A stretch of 64,000 nt of DNA from contig NZ_JAFCXL010000001.1 of NCBI RefSeq assembly GCF_049898325.1, positions 421,234 through 485,233 on the forward strand. Reading direction: 5' to 3'. Made by a program: the position numbers and the translations under genes. This DNA is from JAFCUW01 sp049898325. GTDB lineage: Bacteria > Pseudomonadota > Gammaproteobacteria > Burkholderiales > Burkholderiaceae_D. The notes beneath the pieces were generated by a model. It made no database searches. It saw nothing but the letters and a program-made list of their open reading frames with translations, and had not been told where the DNA came from. Position 1 is the first letter of the stretch; every line of letters starts with the position of its first letter. Shown piece after piece: positions 31,046 to 40,687 of the stretch.

Positions 31046-32059
31046 TTACACCACCGCCCCATCCGTTTCATCTTTTTCCTTGACGGGCTTGATCAAGTCT
31101 TCACGCTTGACGCCCAGCCACATGGCGATCGCCGCGGCCACGAACACCGACGAATAAATACCGAACAGGATGCCGATGGTCAGGGCGACGGCGAAGTAAT
31201 GCAAGGTGGCGCCGCCCAGGAACAGCATCGACAGCACCATCATCTGGGTACAGCCGTGGGTGATGATGGTGCGCGAGATGGTGCTGGTGATGGCGTTGTC
31301 GATCACTTCGGTGACACTGGCGCGGCGCTGCTTGCGGAAATTTTCGCGAATCCGGTCGAAAATGACCACCGATTCATTCACCGAGTAACCGAGCACGGCC
31401 AAGATGGCGGCCAGCACGGTGAGCGAGAACTCCCACTGGAAAAATGCAAAGAAGCCGAGAATGATGACGACGTCGTGCAAGTTGGCGACGATGGCGGCCA
31501 CGGCAAATTTCCACTCGAAGCGGATGGCCAGGTAAATCATCACGCCGACGATCACCATCAGCATGGCGTTCAGACCGTTTTGCATCAGTTCCTCGCCCAC
31601 CTGCGGGCCGACGAAGTCTTTCGATTGCAGCGACAGCACTTCGGCGCCGGCGGCGTCGACGCAGCCCTGCTTCGATACGCTCTGGCCATTGACGACGCTG
31701 GCGATCTGCTTGGGCGTGCCTTTCTCGGCCGCGCACAGTGAACCAAACACCCGATCCGAACCGTCGCCCTGCCCTTTCAGGACGGGCAGGTTGACGATGA
31801 TGTCCTGGGCGGTGCCGAAGCTCGTCACCACTGGCTGCTCGTAGCCGAGGCCTTCGAGGTTGTGGCGGATCTTCTCCTGGTCGGCCGCATGCGGGTAGCG
31901 CAGCTCGAGCTTGGTGCCGCCCGTGAATTCAACGGAGAAGTGCAAGCCCTTGTGGACCAGGAAAAATACCGCGGCGACGAAGGTCAGGGCCGAAATCACG
32001 TTGAAGATCAACGCGTGGCGCATGAACGGGATGTCGCGCTTGATTCTGAAAAATTCCAT
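31046..32059 (-). CDS. secF: Protein translocase subunit SecF
   Basis: SecF with SecD uses the proton motive force to help Sec-dependent export from the inner membrane. The 337-aa protein has six helices and the conserved FSVEFTGGTKLELRYP segment at the start of its periplasmic domain. LAAILAVLGYSVNESVVIFDRIREN is the diagnostic fourth-helix motif of the family, and TSISRTII-type sequence follows (TSTISRTIITH). Its start is 21 nt after the secD stop, and a strong terminator follows. Confidence 0.97.
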   Translation of the reverse strand: MEFFRIKRDIPFMRHALIFNVISALTFVAAVFFLVHKGLHFSVEFTGGTKLELRYPHAADQEKIRHNLEGLGYEQPVVTSFGTAQDIIVNLPVLKGQGDGSDRVFGSLCAAEKGTPKQIASVVNGQSVSKQGCVDAAGAEVLSLQSKDFVGPQVGEELMQNGLNAMLMVIVGVMIYLAIRFEWKFAVAAIVANLHDVVIILGFFAFFQWEFSLTVLAAILAVLGYSVNESVVIFDRIRENFRKQRRASVTEVIDNAITSTISRTIITHGCTQMMVLSMLFLGGATLHYFAVALTIGILFGIYSSVFVAAAIAMWLGVKREDLIKPVKEKDETDGAVV

Positions 32060-32080
32060 CTTGAATGTTCCTCTTCTCTA

Positions 32081-33955
32081 TTACTTCTTGATGGACGTCA
32101 CGCCGGGCGTCCACACGGTACCGATGGCGATGCTGCTGAGCTTTTTCTTGCGGCCGTACCACAGGTTGACCACCCCGCGCGAGACGAACACGGCGGAGAA
32201 CATCGAGGTCAGGATACCGAGGCAGTGAACCACGGCAAAACCGCGCACGGCGCCCGAACCGAACACCAGCAAGGCCAGGCCGACGATCAGGGTGGTGACG
32301 TTGGAGTCGAGAATGGTGGCCCAGGCGCGGTCGAAACCGGCGGCAATGGCCGCCTGCGGGGCGGCGCCGCCGCGCAACTCTTCGCGGATACGCTCGTTGA
32401 TGAGCACGTTGGCATCGATCGCCATCCCCAGCGCCAGCGCGATGGCGGCGATACCGGGCAAGGTGAGCGTGGCCTGCAGCATCGACAGCAAGGACAGCAG
32501 GAACAGCAAATTGCACGCCAGCGCGATGACGCTGAAGACGCCGAACAGCTGGTAATAGATGATCATGAAGATGGCGATGGCGATGAAGCCATACACCGTC
32601 GAGTACAGGCCCTTGGCGATATTTTCGGCGCCCAGTTGGGGGCCGACCACGCGCTCTTCGACGAATTCCATCGGCGCCGACAGCGCGCCCGAGCGCAGCA
32701 GCAGAGCCAGTTCGCTGGCCCGTTCCGGCGAGCCCATGTTGTTGATCTGGAAGCTGCTGCCCAGTTCGCTCTGGATGGTGGCGACGGAAATCAGGTTGTA
32801 CTTGCCCTTCTCTTTGAGCAGAATCGCCATCTTCTTGCCGATGCGCTCGCGCGTCGCCTCGCGCATCTTGCGGCCACCGTCGCCATTGAGGTCGATGGAA
32901 ACCGCGGGCTGCTGGTTCTGGTCGAAACTGGCGGACGCATTCGAGATGTATTCGCCGGTCAGAACGATGTCCTTGTAGAGCACGGCAGGTGCGGCCGGGC
33001 CCGTGGTAAACACTTCGGAATTGAGGGGGATGGTGGCCGCCGTTTCGGTGCCAGGCAACACGGTCTCGTCGACCATGCGCAGTTCCAGGGTGGCGGTGCG
33101 GCCGATAATATCCTTGGCGCGGGCGACGTCTTGCACACCCGGCAACTGGATGACGATGCGGTCCGGTCCCTGCTGCTGGATGATGGGCTCGGACACGCCC
33201 AGTTCATTGATGCGCTTGGACAGGGTGGTGATGTTTTGCTTGACGCCCTCTTCCACCGTGCGCGCCAGTGCGGCCGGTTTCAAGGTCACCACCAGTTTCA
33301 GGTCGCTGCCGTCGGCGGCGTCGGCAAAGGCCAGGTCGGCCATCTGGGCGGCCAGGGCATTGCGGGCCTGGCTGCGGGTATCGGCGTCGCGGAATTTGAC
33401 TTCCAGGCCATTGCCCACGCGCTCGATGCCCGCATGACGGACGTTTTTATCGCGCAAGGTGCTGCGCACGCTCGACTGCAAGCCCTTGATCTTGTTTTCC
33501 AGCACAGCCTTGGCATCGACCTGCATCAGGAAGTGCACGCCGCCGCGCAAGTCCAGGCCCAGGTTCATGGGCAGGGCGCGGATGGCCTGCATCCAGGCGG
33601 GGGTGTTCTTGACCAGGTTGACGGTGACGATGTAGTCGGGGTCGGTGGGGTCGCGGTTGAGGTCGCGCTCAAGGGCCAGTTTGGCCTTGAACTGGGCATC
33701 GGTGGTGGCAAAGCGCGCGCGCACCGAACTCGAGGCGCCCTGGCCGTCGAGCGTGACGCGGTCAGGGGCGATGCCATCCTGCTTGAGGGCCTGGGCCACC
33801 TGGGCCGAGGTGTCGCTGGTGATCTTGACGGTCGCCTTGCCGGTCGTCACTTGCAAGGCCGGCGATTCGCCGAAGTAATTGGGCGCCGTGTACAGCGCGC
33901 CCAACAGCAGCGCGAAGGCGATCAGGATGTATTTCCAGAGTGAATAGCGATTCAT
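32081..33955 (-). CDS. secD: Protein translocase subunit SecD
   Basis: This 624-aa protein has an N-terminal helix (residues 7-25), a large periplasmic domain with the PNLGLDLRGGVHFLMQVD-like segment (here MNLGLDLRGGVHFLMQVD) and a C-terminal five-helix RND-type domain with GMAIDANVLINERIREEL and a GSGAVRGFAV motif. It pairs with SecF. yajC is 75 nt upstream on the same strand, so the classic yajC-secD-secF operon is intact. Confidence 0.97.
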   Translation of the reverse strand: MNRYSLWKYILIAFALLLGALYTAPNYFGESPALQVTTGKATVKITSDTSAQVAQALKQDGIAPDRVTLDGQGASSSVRARFATTDAQFKAKLALERDLNRDPTDPDYIVTVNLVKNTPAWMQAIRALPMNLGLDLRGGVHFLMQVDAKAVLENKIKGLQSSVRSTLRDKNVRHAGIERVGNGLEVKFRDADTRSQARNALAAQMADLAFADAADGSDLKLVVTLKPAALARTVEEGVKQNITTLSKRINELGVSEPIIQQQGPDRIVIQLPGVQDVARAKDIIGRTATLELRMVDETVLPGTETAATIPLNSEVFTTGPAAPAVLYKDIVLTGEYISNASASFDQNQQPAVSIDLNGDGGRKMREATRERIGKKMAILLKEKGKYNLISVATIQSELGSSFQINNMGSPERASELALLLRSGALSAPMEFVEERVVGPQLGAENIAKGLYSTVYGFIAIAIFMIIYYQLFGVFSVIALACNLLFLLSLLSMLQATLTLPGIAAIALALGMAIDANVLINERIREELRGGAAPQAAIAAGFDRAWATILDSNVTTLIVGLALLVFGSGAVRGFAVVHCLGILTSMFSAVFVSRGVVNLWYGRKKKLSSIAIGTVWTPGVTSIKK

Positions 33956-34030
33956 AGTATTCCAGCGTCAAGCGGGTTGGCAGATAAACATGCGCGACAG
34001 CGCGGCCCGGGGGCCGCGCAAGGGGCAAGC

Positions 34031-34375
34031 TTACAGCGACTTCAGGGTGCCCTTGGGCAGCAAGGTCGTGATGGCCGATTTTTGCACCACGATCTCGGTG
34101 TTGGTCGCCACTTCGATGGTGACGTAGCCGGCGTCGCTGACCTTCGACACTTTGCCCAGCAGGCCGCCGGAGGTGACGACTTCGTCGCCCTTGGCCAGCG
34201 CATCCATCATCGAACGCTGTTCCTTGGCGCGCTTTTGCTGCGGGCGGATCATCAGGAAATACATGACAACAAACATCAGCACCAGCGGGGCGAAGGTCGT
34301 CAGGTTGCCCATCATGCCAGGATCGGCGGCGGTGCCAGCCGTGGTGGCTTGTGCATAAGCATTGGAAATGAACAC
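34031..34375 (-). CDS. yajC: Preprotein translocase accessory subunit YajC
   Basis: This 114-aa protein has one membrane helix (APLVLMFVVMYFLMIRPQQK), the hallmark of YajC, then the cytoplasmic domain with GDEVVTSGGLLGKVSKVSD. It associates with SecDF. I choose the GTG at 34375 because TGGAG lies 6 nt upstream and FISNAYAQ is the usual N-terminus in this group; a longer frame to 34561 runs into unlikely basic sequence. A predicted promoter lies about 50 nt upstream, so yajC-secD-secF may also be read independently of tgt. Confidence 0.93.
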   Translation of the reverse strand: MFISNAYAQATTAGTAADPGMMGNLTTFAPLVLMFVVMYFLMIRPQQKRAKEQRSMMDALAKGDEVVTSGGLLGKVSKVSDAGYVTIEVATNTEIVVQKSAITTLLPKGTLKSL

Positions 34376-34421
34376 GTTTACTCCAGTTATCGTTGTGACT
34401 TGGTTAAAAAAGCAGCGCTGT

Positions 34422-34427
34422 ATTCTA
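34422..34427 (-). promoter_or_regulatory. Possible -10 element for yajC
   Basis: TAGAAT on the minus strand lies in the 130-nt gap between tgt and yajC. A hairpin (CCACTT-N5-AAGTGG, about 34451-34467) lies just upstream. The -35 match is poor, so this is only a candidate. Confidence 0.3.
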
Positions 34428-34505
34428 GCATTGGCGCGATGGCGTGAACCACTTCGCGTAAGTGGAACCGTTATTCGTTTATACAAGCGCCCTGTTGCTG
34501 CGTAT

Positions 34506-35645
34506 TTACACCCCGCGCGCGCGATCGGCCGCGAACTGCCGGCGAAATCCCGCGAAATCATCGGCGTCGATGGCGTCGCGCATCTCCTGCATGATTTTTA
34601 GGTAATAGTGCAGATTATGAATCGTGTTCAGGCGCGCACCCAGGATTTCTTTCGAGCGGTGCAGGTGGTGCAGGTAAGCGCGCGAAAAATTCTTGCAGCA
34701 GTAGCAGCTGCAGCTCTCGTCGAGCGGCGCGGCGTCGTCCTTGTAGCGGGCATTCTTGATCTTGACGTCGCCGAAGCGGGTAAACAGCCAGCCATTGCGC
34801 GCATTCCGGGTCGGCATGACGCAGTCGAACATGTCGATGCCGTTGGCGACGCCGGCCACGAGGTCTTCCGGCGTGCCCACGCCCATCAGATAATGGGGCT
34901 TGTTGGCGGGCAGGCGGGGGCCCACGTGGGCCAGCATGCGCATCATGTCTTCCTTCGGCTCGCCCACCGACAGGCCGCCGATGGCGATGCCGGGGAAGTT
35001 GATCTCTTCCAGGCCGGCCAGCGATTCATCGCGTAAATTTTCAAACATGCCGCCCTGGACGATGCCGAACAGGGCGTTCGGGTTCTCGCCCGTCTTGAAT
35101 TCGTTCATCGAGCGCTGGGCCCAGCGCAAGGACATGCGCATCGACTTGGCAGCCTCTTCGCTGGTGGCGGGGCGGCCATCGATTTCATATGGCGTGCACT
35201 CGTCGAACTGCATGACGATGTCGGAATTGAGCGAGCGTTGAATCTGCATCGAAATTTCCGGCGACAAGAACAGCTTGCTGCCGTCGATCGGCGAGGCGAA
35301 TTTGACGCCCTCTTCCGTGATCTTGCGCATCGCGCCCAGCGAAAACACCTGGAAGCCGCCCGAGTCGGTGAGGATGGGCTTTTGCCAGCCCATGAAGCCG
35401 TGCAGGCCGCCGAACTTGTCGAGCACGGTGGTGCCCGGGCGCAGCCACAGGTGAAAAGTGTTACCGAGGATGATCTGGGCGTCGATCTCGTTCAGTTCCA
35501 GCGGCGACATGGCTTTCACGGAGCCGTAGGTACCGACGGGCATGAAGATGGGCGTCTCGACGATGCCGTGGTTGAGTTTCAAACGGCCGCGGCGGGCGTG
35601 CGACAGGCCGCTGGTGTCGGTTTTAAGCAGGGTAAATTCAAGCAT
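34506..35645 (-). CDS. tgt: tRNA-guanine transglycosylase (queuine tRNA-ribosyltransferase)
   Basis: Tgt swaps guanine-34 for preQ1 in tRNAs with GUN anticodons. The 379-aa protein has the nucleophile/acid-base regions LTDSGGFQVFSLG and DMFDCVMPTRNARNG, and the C-terminal zinc site CSCYCCKNFSRAYLHHL with its distal His. Its start overlaps the 3' end of queA by 8 nt, so the two consecutive queuosine steps are translationally linked. Confidence 0.97.
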   Translation of the reverse strand: MLEFTLLKTDTSGLSHARRGRLKLNHGIVETPIFMPVGTYGSVKAMSPLELNEIDAQIILGNTFHLWLRPGTTVLDKFGGLHGFMGWQKPILTDSGGFQVFSLGAMRKITEEGVKFASPIDGSKLFLSPEISMQIQRSLNSDIVMQFDECTPYEIDGRPATSEEAAKSMRMSLRWAQRSMNEFKTGENPNALFGIVQGGMFENLRDESLAGLEEINFPGIAIGGLSVGEPKEDMMRMLAHVGPRLPANKPHYLMGVGTPEDLVAGVANGIDMFDCVMPTRNARNGWLFTRFGDVKIKNARYKDDAAPLDESCSCYCCKNFSRAYLHHLHRSKEILGARLNTIHNLHYYLKIMQEMRDAIDADDFAGFRRQFAADRARGV

Positions 35646-36675
35646 GGGCTACTTTACGTGAAGTGGTCGTCAACAGCATGGCGTCGCCATAGCTGAAAAA
35701 GCGGTATTCGTGGGCGATGGCGTGGGCGTAGGCGGCGCGGATCTGGGCGTAGCCGGCAAACGCCGACACCAGCATCAACAGGGTCGATTTGGGCAGGTGG
35801 AAATTGGTGATCAGGCGCGTGACCGTATGGAAGGCGTAGCCGGGGGTGATGAACAGCGCCGTGTCGGCGCTGCCGGCGACCAGCGCGCCCCCCTGCGAGG
35901 CCGATTCGAGCGCGCGCAGGCTGGTGGTGCCGACGGCGACGACATGGCGGCCGGCGCTTCTGGCCGCCTGCACCGCCTCGACGGTGGCCTGCGGCACCGT
36001 GTACCACTCGGTGTGCATGTGATGCTCGGCCAGCGCTTCGACCCGCACCGGCTGGAACGTGCCGGCGCCCACGTGCAGGGTGACGTAGGCGAAGCGCACG
36101 CCCTTGGCGGCCAGTTGCGCCAGCAGGGCGTCGTCGAAATGCAGGCCGGCGGTGGGCGCGGCTACCGCCCCCGGCGCCTTCGAGTACACGGTCTGATAGC
36201 GCTGCTCGTCGAAAGCGTCGGCGGTGTGGTCGATGTAGGGCGGCAGCGGCAGGCGGCCGTGCGCTTCGATCAGCTCGAACACATCGGCCTCGAACGTGAG
36301 GGTGAAAAATTCACCGGCCCGTTCGCCCACGGTGACATCGAAGGCGTCGGCCAGGCGCATCCGGTTGCCCGGCTTGGGCGACTTCGAGGCGCGCACCTGG
36401 GCCAGCACGGTGCGGTTGTCGAGCACGCGCTCGACCAGCACTTCGACCTGGCCACCGGAGGCCTTGACGCCAAAGAAGCGCGCCTTGAGCACGCGCGTGT
36501 CGTTCATCACCAGCAAGTCGCCCGCGTCCAGCAGGTCGACGATGTCGCCGAACTGGCGGTCGATGATGGCGTCGCCATCGAGGTGCAGCAGGCGCGAGGC
36601 GCTGCGCCGGGCCAGCGGGGTTTGCGCAATGCGCTCGGGCGGCAGGTCGAAATCGAAGTCGGAAAGGCTGTACAT
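35638..36675 (-). CDS. queA: S-adenosylmethionine:tRNA ribosyltransferase-isomerase
   Basis: QueA transfers the ribosyl part of SAM to preQ1 in tRNA, giving epoxyqueuosine. The 345-aa protein has DFDFDLPPERIAQTPLARR at the start, LVMNDTRVLKARFFG, VAAPTAGLHFDDALL and TLHVGAGTFQPVR, all standard QueA segments. It overlaps tgt by 8 nt. It is divergent from recG across 164 nt that include TACAAT (36753-36758, plus strand) and a GGTATT-N6-AATACC dyad (36762-36779). Confidence 0.97.
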   Translation of the reverse strand: MYSLSDFDFDLPPERIAQTPLARRSASRLLHLDGDAIIDRQFGDIVDLLDAGDLLVMNDTRVLKARFFGVKASGGQVEVLVERVLDNRTVLAQVRASKSPKPGNRMRLADAFDVTVGERAGEFFTLTFEADVFELIEAHGRLPLPPYIDHTADAFDEQRYQTVYSKAPGAVAAPTAGLHFDDALLAQLAAKGVRFAYVTLHVGAGTFQPVRVEALAEHHMHTEWYTVPQATVEAVQAARSAGRHVVAVGTTSLRALESASQGGALVAGSADTALFITPGYAFHTVTRLITNFHLPKSTLLMLVSAFAGYAQIRAAYAHAIAHEYRFFSYGDAMLLTTTSRKVAHA

Positions 36676-36839
36676 GGTGGTCGTTCAAAAAAAAGGGGGC
36701 CATCACCGGCGCACGCCTGGTGGCGGGGTTCACGGGGCAGGCCCACGCGACTTACAATACGGGTATTGCGATAAATACCGCGTCAAACGCGCCGGGCAAC
36801 CCTCTATTTTACGCCACTTGCCACGCTTGATCGCCATCC

Positions 36840-38888
36840 ATGCCTGTTAAACCCAAAGCCGCGCCAAAATCCAACGAAACCAAGCTCGCCAGGCTGGGCC
36901 TGCGCTCGGACATGGACCTGGTGCTGCACCTGCCGATGCGCTACGAAGATGAAACCATCGTCGTGCCGATCCGCGAGGCCTGCCTGCGCGGCGGCCACGT
37001 GTCGCAGGTCGAAGGCATCGTCACCAAAAATGAGATCAGTTTCAAGCCGCGCCGCCAGCTGCTGGTGACGATCGCCGACGCCAGCGGCGAACTGCTGCTG
37101 CGCTTCATGAATTTCTACGGCAGCCAGGTGCGCCAGCTGGCCGAAGGCACGCGGGTGCGCGCCCGCGCCGAACTCAAACACGGCTTCTTCGGCGCCGAGA
37201 TGGTCCACCCCATCTACAAGGTGGTCAACGAGGGCGCGCCCTTGCCCACCGTGCTCACCCCCGTCTACCCGTCCGGCGAAGGGCTCTCGCAGACCATTTT
37301 GCGACGCGCCATCGCCGAGGCGATGGGCCGCATCGACTGGACCGACACCCTGCCGGCGCCGCTGGTGCACGCGATGAACCTGGCGCAGTTCGAAGCGTCG
37401 GTGCGCCTGCTGCACACGCCACCCCAGGAAATCGACGAGAACGCGCTGATGGACCGCTCGCACCCGGCCTGGGTGCGCATGAAGTTCGACGAGCTGCTGG
37501 CCCAGCAGCTCTCGCTCAAACGCGCCCAGCGCGCCCGGCGCGCCAAGGGGGCGCCCGTGATCAAGACCGCCGGCACCCTCACCGCGGCGTTCACGGCGGT
37601 GCTGCCATTTACGCTGACGGGCGCCCAGGCGCGCGTGCTCGAAGAAATCCGCGCCGACCTGCGCCAGCCATATCCCATGCAGCGCCTGCTGCAGGGCGAC
37701 GTCGGCAGCGGCAAGACGGTGGTGGCGGCACTGGCCGCCGCCCAGGCCATCGACAGCGGCTACCAGGCGGCGCTGATGGCGCCCACCGAAATTCTCGCCG
37801 ACCAGCATTTCCGAAAAATCGCCGGCTGGATGGAGCCGCTGGGCGTGAAGGTGGCGTGGCTGACGGGCAGCCTGAAAAAAAAGGACAAGCTCGCCGCCAC
37901 CGCCCTCGTCGAATCGGGCGAAGCGCAACTCGTCATCGGCACCCATGCGCTGATCCAGGACAGCGTCAGCTTCGCCAGGCTGGGCCTGGTGATCGTCGAC
38001 GAGCAGCACCGCTTCGGCGTGGGCCAGCGCCTGACCCTGCGCAACAAGGGCAGCAACGGCAAGACCCCGCACCAGCTGATGATGTCGGCCACGCCGATCC
38101 CGCGCACGCTGGCCATGACCTATTACGCCGACCTCGAGGTGTCCGTCATCGACGAACTGCCGCCGGGCCGCAGCCCCATCGTCACCCGCGCCATCGACCA
38201 GAACCGCCGCGACGAAGTCATCGAGCGGGTCCACGCCGCCGCCCTCGAAGGGCGCCAGGTCTACTGGGTCTGCCCGCTGATCGAAGAATCCGAAGCGCTG
38301 CAGCTGCAAACGGCCACCGACACCCACGCCATGCTGGCCGAGGCGCTGCCGGACCTGCAGGTGGGACTGGTGCACGGGCGCCTGAAAGCGGCCGAAAAGC
38401 AGGCGGTGATGGACGCGTTCACGGCCAACAGCGTGCAGGTGCTGGTGGCGACGACGGTCATCGAGGTGGGGGTCGACGTGCCGAACGCCTCGCTGATGGT
38501 GATCGAGCACGCCGAGCGCTTCGGCCTGTCGCAGCTGCACCAGTTGCGCGGGCGGGTCGGACGGGGCTCGGCGGCCAGCGTCTGCCTGCTGCTCTACCAA
38601 AGCCCGCTGGGCGGCATCGCCAAGCAGCGCCTGATGACCATGCGCGAGACCACCGACGGCTTCGAGATCGCCCGCCGCGACCTCGAAATCCGCGGCCCCG
38701 GCGAGTTCCTCGGCGCGCGCCAGTCGGGCCAGGCCATGCTGCGCTTCGCCGACCTGGAAACGGACCAGTGGCTGGTCGAACAGGCCAAGGAAGTGGCCAC
38801 CGAACTGCTGCGCAACCCGGCCGGCGACGTCGTCGAGGCGCACCTGGCACGCTGGCTGGGCGGCAAGGAAGAGTTCCTGAAGGTGTGA
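36840..38888 (+). CDS. recG: ATP-dependent DNA helicase RecG
   Basis: RecG remodels stalled forks and Holliday junctions. The 682-aa protein has an N-terminal wedge/OB domain (about residues 50-150) and an SF2 helicase core: Walker A in LQGDVGSGKTVVAALA, the DEQH box in VIVDEQHRFGVGQR, MSATPIPRTLAMT (motif III), TTVIEVGVDVPNA and QLRGRVGRG (motifs V-VI). The C-terminal region RRDLEIRGPGEFLGARQSG is typical. The protein begins with a basic stretch at the first ATG of the frame, close to normal RecG length. Confidence 0.97.
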   Translation: MPVKPKAAPKSNETKLARLGLRSDMDLVLHLPMRYEDETIVVPIREACLRGGHVSQVEGIVTKNEISFKPRRQLLVTIADASGELLLRFMNFYGSQVRQLAEGTRVRARAELKHGFFGAEMVHPIYKVVNEGAPLPTVLTPVYPSGEGLSQTILRRAIAEAMGRIDWTDTLPAPLVHAMNLAQFEASVRLLHTPPQEIDENALMDRSHPAWVRMKFDELLAQQLSLKRAQRARRAKGAPVIKTAGTLTAAFTAVLPFTLTGAQARVLEEIRADLRQPYPMQRLLQGDVGSGKTVVAALAAAQAIDSGYQAALMAPTEILADQHFRKIAGWMEPLGVKVAWLTGSLKKKDKLAATALVESGEAQLVIGTHALIQDSVSFARLGLVIVDEQHRFGVGQRLTLRNKGSNGKTPHQLMMSATPIPRTLAMTYYADLEVSVIDELPPGRSPIVTRAIDQNRRDEVIERVHAAALEGRQVYWVCPLIEESEALQLQTATDTHAMLAEALPDLQVGLVHGRLKAAEKQAVMDAFTANSVQVLVATTVIEVGVDVPNASLMVIEHAERFGLSQLHQLRGRVGRGSAASVCLLLYQSPLGGIAKQRLMTMRETTDGFEIARRDLEIRGPGEFLGARQSGQAMLRFADLETDQWLVEQAKEVATELLRNPAGDVVEAHLARWLGGKEEFLKV

Positions 38889-39025
38889 GCGTGGCGCCAC
38901 CGCGACACCGATTCTGTCCGCAACGTTACAAGTGGGCGCAATCGGTGTACTTGTGACAATTGAATAGTTTTCATTAGGCAAATACTCTCTACACTTGCCA
39001 ATCTATCTATTAAATTGTTTCGCGC

Positions 39026-39781
39026 ATGCCATTCCTCGGACTCGGACTCCACGTCATCGTCGCCCTCTTCTTCGCCATTCACGCCGTGCGCACGGGCCGT
39101 GAGCTGTACTGGCTGTTGATCCTGTTTATGTTCCCGCTGCTGGGCAGCGTGGTGTATTTCGCCGTGGTGTTCCTGCCCGATGCCCGCTTGCAGCGGGGGC
39201 TGGCGCGCGCCACCGGCGCCATCGACCGTGCCGTCCAGCCGGGCCGCCCCGTGCGCGAGGCGCGCGCCGCCTTTGCGCTCGCGCCCACCGCCGCCAACCG
39301 CGTCAGCCTGGCCACCGCCCTGCTCGACACGGGCGAGGCCGACGCCATCGCCGAGGCGGTCGACCACTATGACGCCTGCCTGGCCGGCCCGTTCGCCGGC
39401 GACGCCGAACTGCAACTGGGCGCCGCCCGCGCGCGCCTGGCCAACGCCCAACCGGGCGAAGCGATCGGCATTCTCGTCACCGTCCGCGCGGCGCAACCGG
39501 GCTTTCGTCCCGAGCAGCTGGGCCTGACGCTGGCGGCCGCGTACGACAGCGCCGGCCGCCACGCCGAGGCGGGCGTCGAGTACGAGGCGCTGGTCGAGCG
39601 TTTCGCCAGCATCGAAGCGCGCGCCGGCCTGGCCATGTGGGCGCTGGCGCACGGCCGCCCCGACCTGGCCGGGCGCGAATTAAAGGAACTCGACCTGGTG
39701 CGCCAGCATTTGAACAAGCATGCGCGCGGCCAGTACCGGGCGCTGTTTCAAAAGCTCGACGGCGCGCGCGCGCAGGCCTGA
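39026..39781 (+). CDS. TPR membrane protein with an N-terminal two-helix anchor
   Basis: This 251-aa protein starts with two hydrophobic helices (FLGLGLHVIVALFFAIHAV and LYWLLILFMFPLLGSVVYFAVVF), the pattern called the cardiolipin synthase/PLD-nuclease N-terminal domain, but no HKD catalytic part follows. Instead residues 75-240 are Ala-rich helical repeats of TPR character (LATALLDTGEADAIAEAVDHY). It is likely anchored in the inner membrane with the TPR part in the cytoplasm as a scaffold. It follows recG after a 137-nt AT-rich gap, so it probably has its own promoter. Confidence 0.7.
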   Translation: MPFLGLGLHVIVALFFAIHAVRTGRELYWLLILFMFPLLGSVVYFAVVFLPDARLQRGLARATGAIDRAVQPGRPVREARAAFALAPTAANRVSLATALLDTGEADAIAEAVDHYDACLAGPFAGDAELQLGAARARLANAQPGEAIGILVTVRAAQPGFRPEQLGLTLAAAYDSAGRHAEAGVEYEALVERFASIEARAGLAMWALAHGRPDLAGRELKELDLVRQHLNKHARGQYRALFQKLDGARAQA

Positions 39782-39792
39782 AACGGCGCCGG

Positions 39793-40671
39793 TCAGCTGC
39801 CGGCGTGCGGCGTGCACAAGGGATCGCCGCCGGCCGCCTTGCGCGGCACTGCCATCAATTCGCCGCGCAGGGTACGGATGACCAATTCGCCGCACTGCTC
39901 GGCGACCACCTGCGCGCGCTCCATGCGCTCGACGCCGCCCTCGTCGTAACGCACCGTGCGAAACGGCGCCGCGGCGCCGGCGCGGTAGTCGGCGTTGGCG
40001 TCGGCCAGGGCGATTTCGATGGCGCGCGCCTGCATGCCGATGCTGGTGCGGCGCAGCAGATTGGGGGTCCCGTCGGTCCAGTCCGCCTCGGCATCGCGGG
40101 CGCGCGGCGCCGATACCACCCGCACCATTTTCTGCACCGCCGCGGCAGCACCGGCGATCCGCACGGTGAGCGTGTTGACCAGCACCAGCGCACGCCGGTC
40201 CTGGGTCATGTAGAACAGGGGCGCGCTGTCGAGCACCGTCTCGTCGACGCCGGCCACCGTTGCCGCTGCCGCCAGGCGCTTGGCGCCGGCCACCCTGGCC
40301 TGCGCCAGCGCGGCGCCCAGCAGTTGCTCATGATTGAACTGCGCCAGGTCGCCGTGGTAGGGCAGCAGCACCTTGTCAGCCTCTTCGCGGATGCGCTCTT
40401 TCTCGCGCTCGCGCCCGCCATTGACCAGCAGGCCATGGGCGATCACCCCGCCCAGCATGCCGGCCAGGTTCGGCGCCGGGTACAGAATCGGCGTGGCGCT
40501 GCCGCCGGCGCCGTCGAAATTGGGCAGACCGTGAAACGCCACCTGCGGCTGGGCCGGGCCGCGCAGGCACAGGCCGGGCGGCAGGTCGGCGGCGCCGGCG
40601 CCGCTCGCCAGCGCACCGACGGCGGCCAGGCAGGCGGCCAGGCGGCGTCCCATTGGTCGGTGCTGCGGCAT
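39793..40671 (-). CDS. Exported hypothetical protein
   Basis: This 292-aa protein has a signal peptide (hydrophobic to about residue 28, ending GAGAAD), so it is periplasmic. No family is recognised. It is soluble after cleavage, with a charged helical segment (REREKERIREEADKVLL) and two cysteine-containing ends (LCLRG and DPLCTP). It follows the lipoprotein gene at 40688 by 16 nt on the same strand, so the two are an operon and may function together. An ATG at 40653 is an alternative start. Confidence 0.7.
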   Translation of the reverse strand: MPQHRPMGRRLAACLAAVGALASGAGAADLPPGLCLRGPAQPQVAFHGLPNFDGAGGSATPILYPAPNLAGMLGGVIAHGLLVNGGREREKERIREEADKVLLPYHGDLAQFNHEQLLGAALAQARVAGAKRLAAAATVAGVDETVLDSAPLFYMTQDRRALVLVNTLTVRIAGAAAAVQKMVRVVSAPRARDAEADWTDGTPNLLRRTSIGMQARAIEIALADANADYRAGAAAPFRTVRYDEGGVERMERAQVVAEQCGELVIRTLRGELMAVPRKAAGGDPLCTPHAGS

Positions 40672-40687
40672 GCGCTGGCGCTTTGGC

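Noticed and set aside
30679..31157. Plus-strand frames with ATG starts over the PEP-CTERM stub
   Set aside because: They are in other frames, Arg/Cys-rich and run through the terminator. The coding signal is in the frame ending at 30958.
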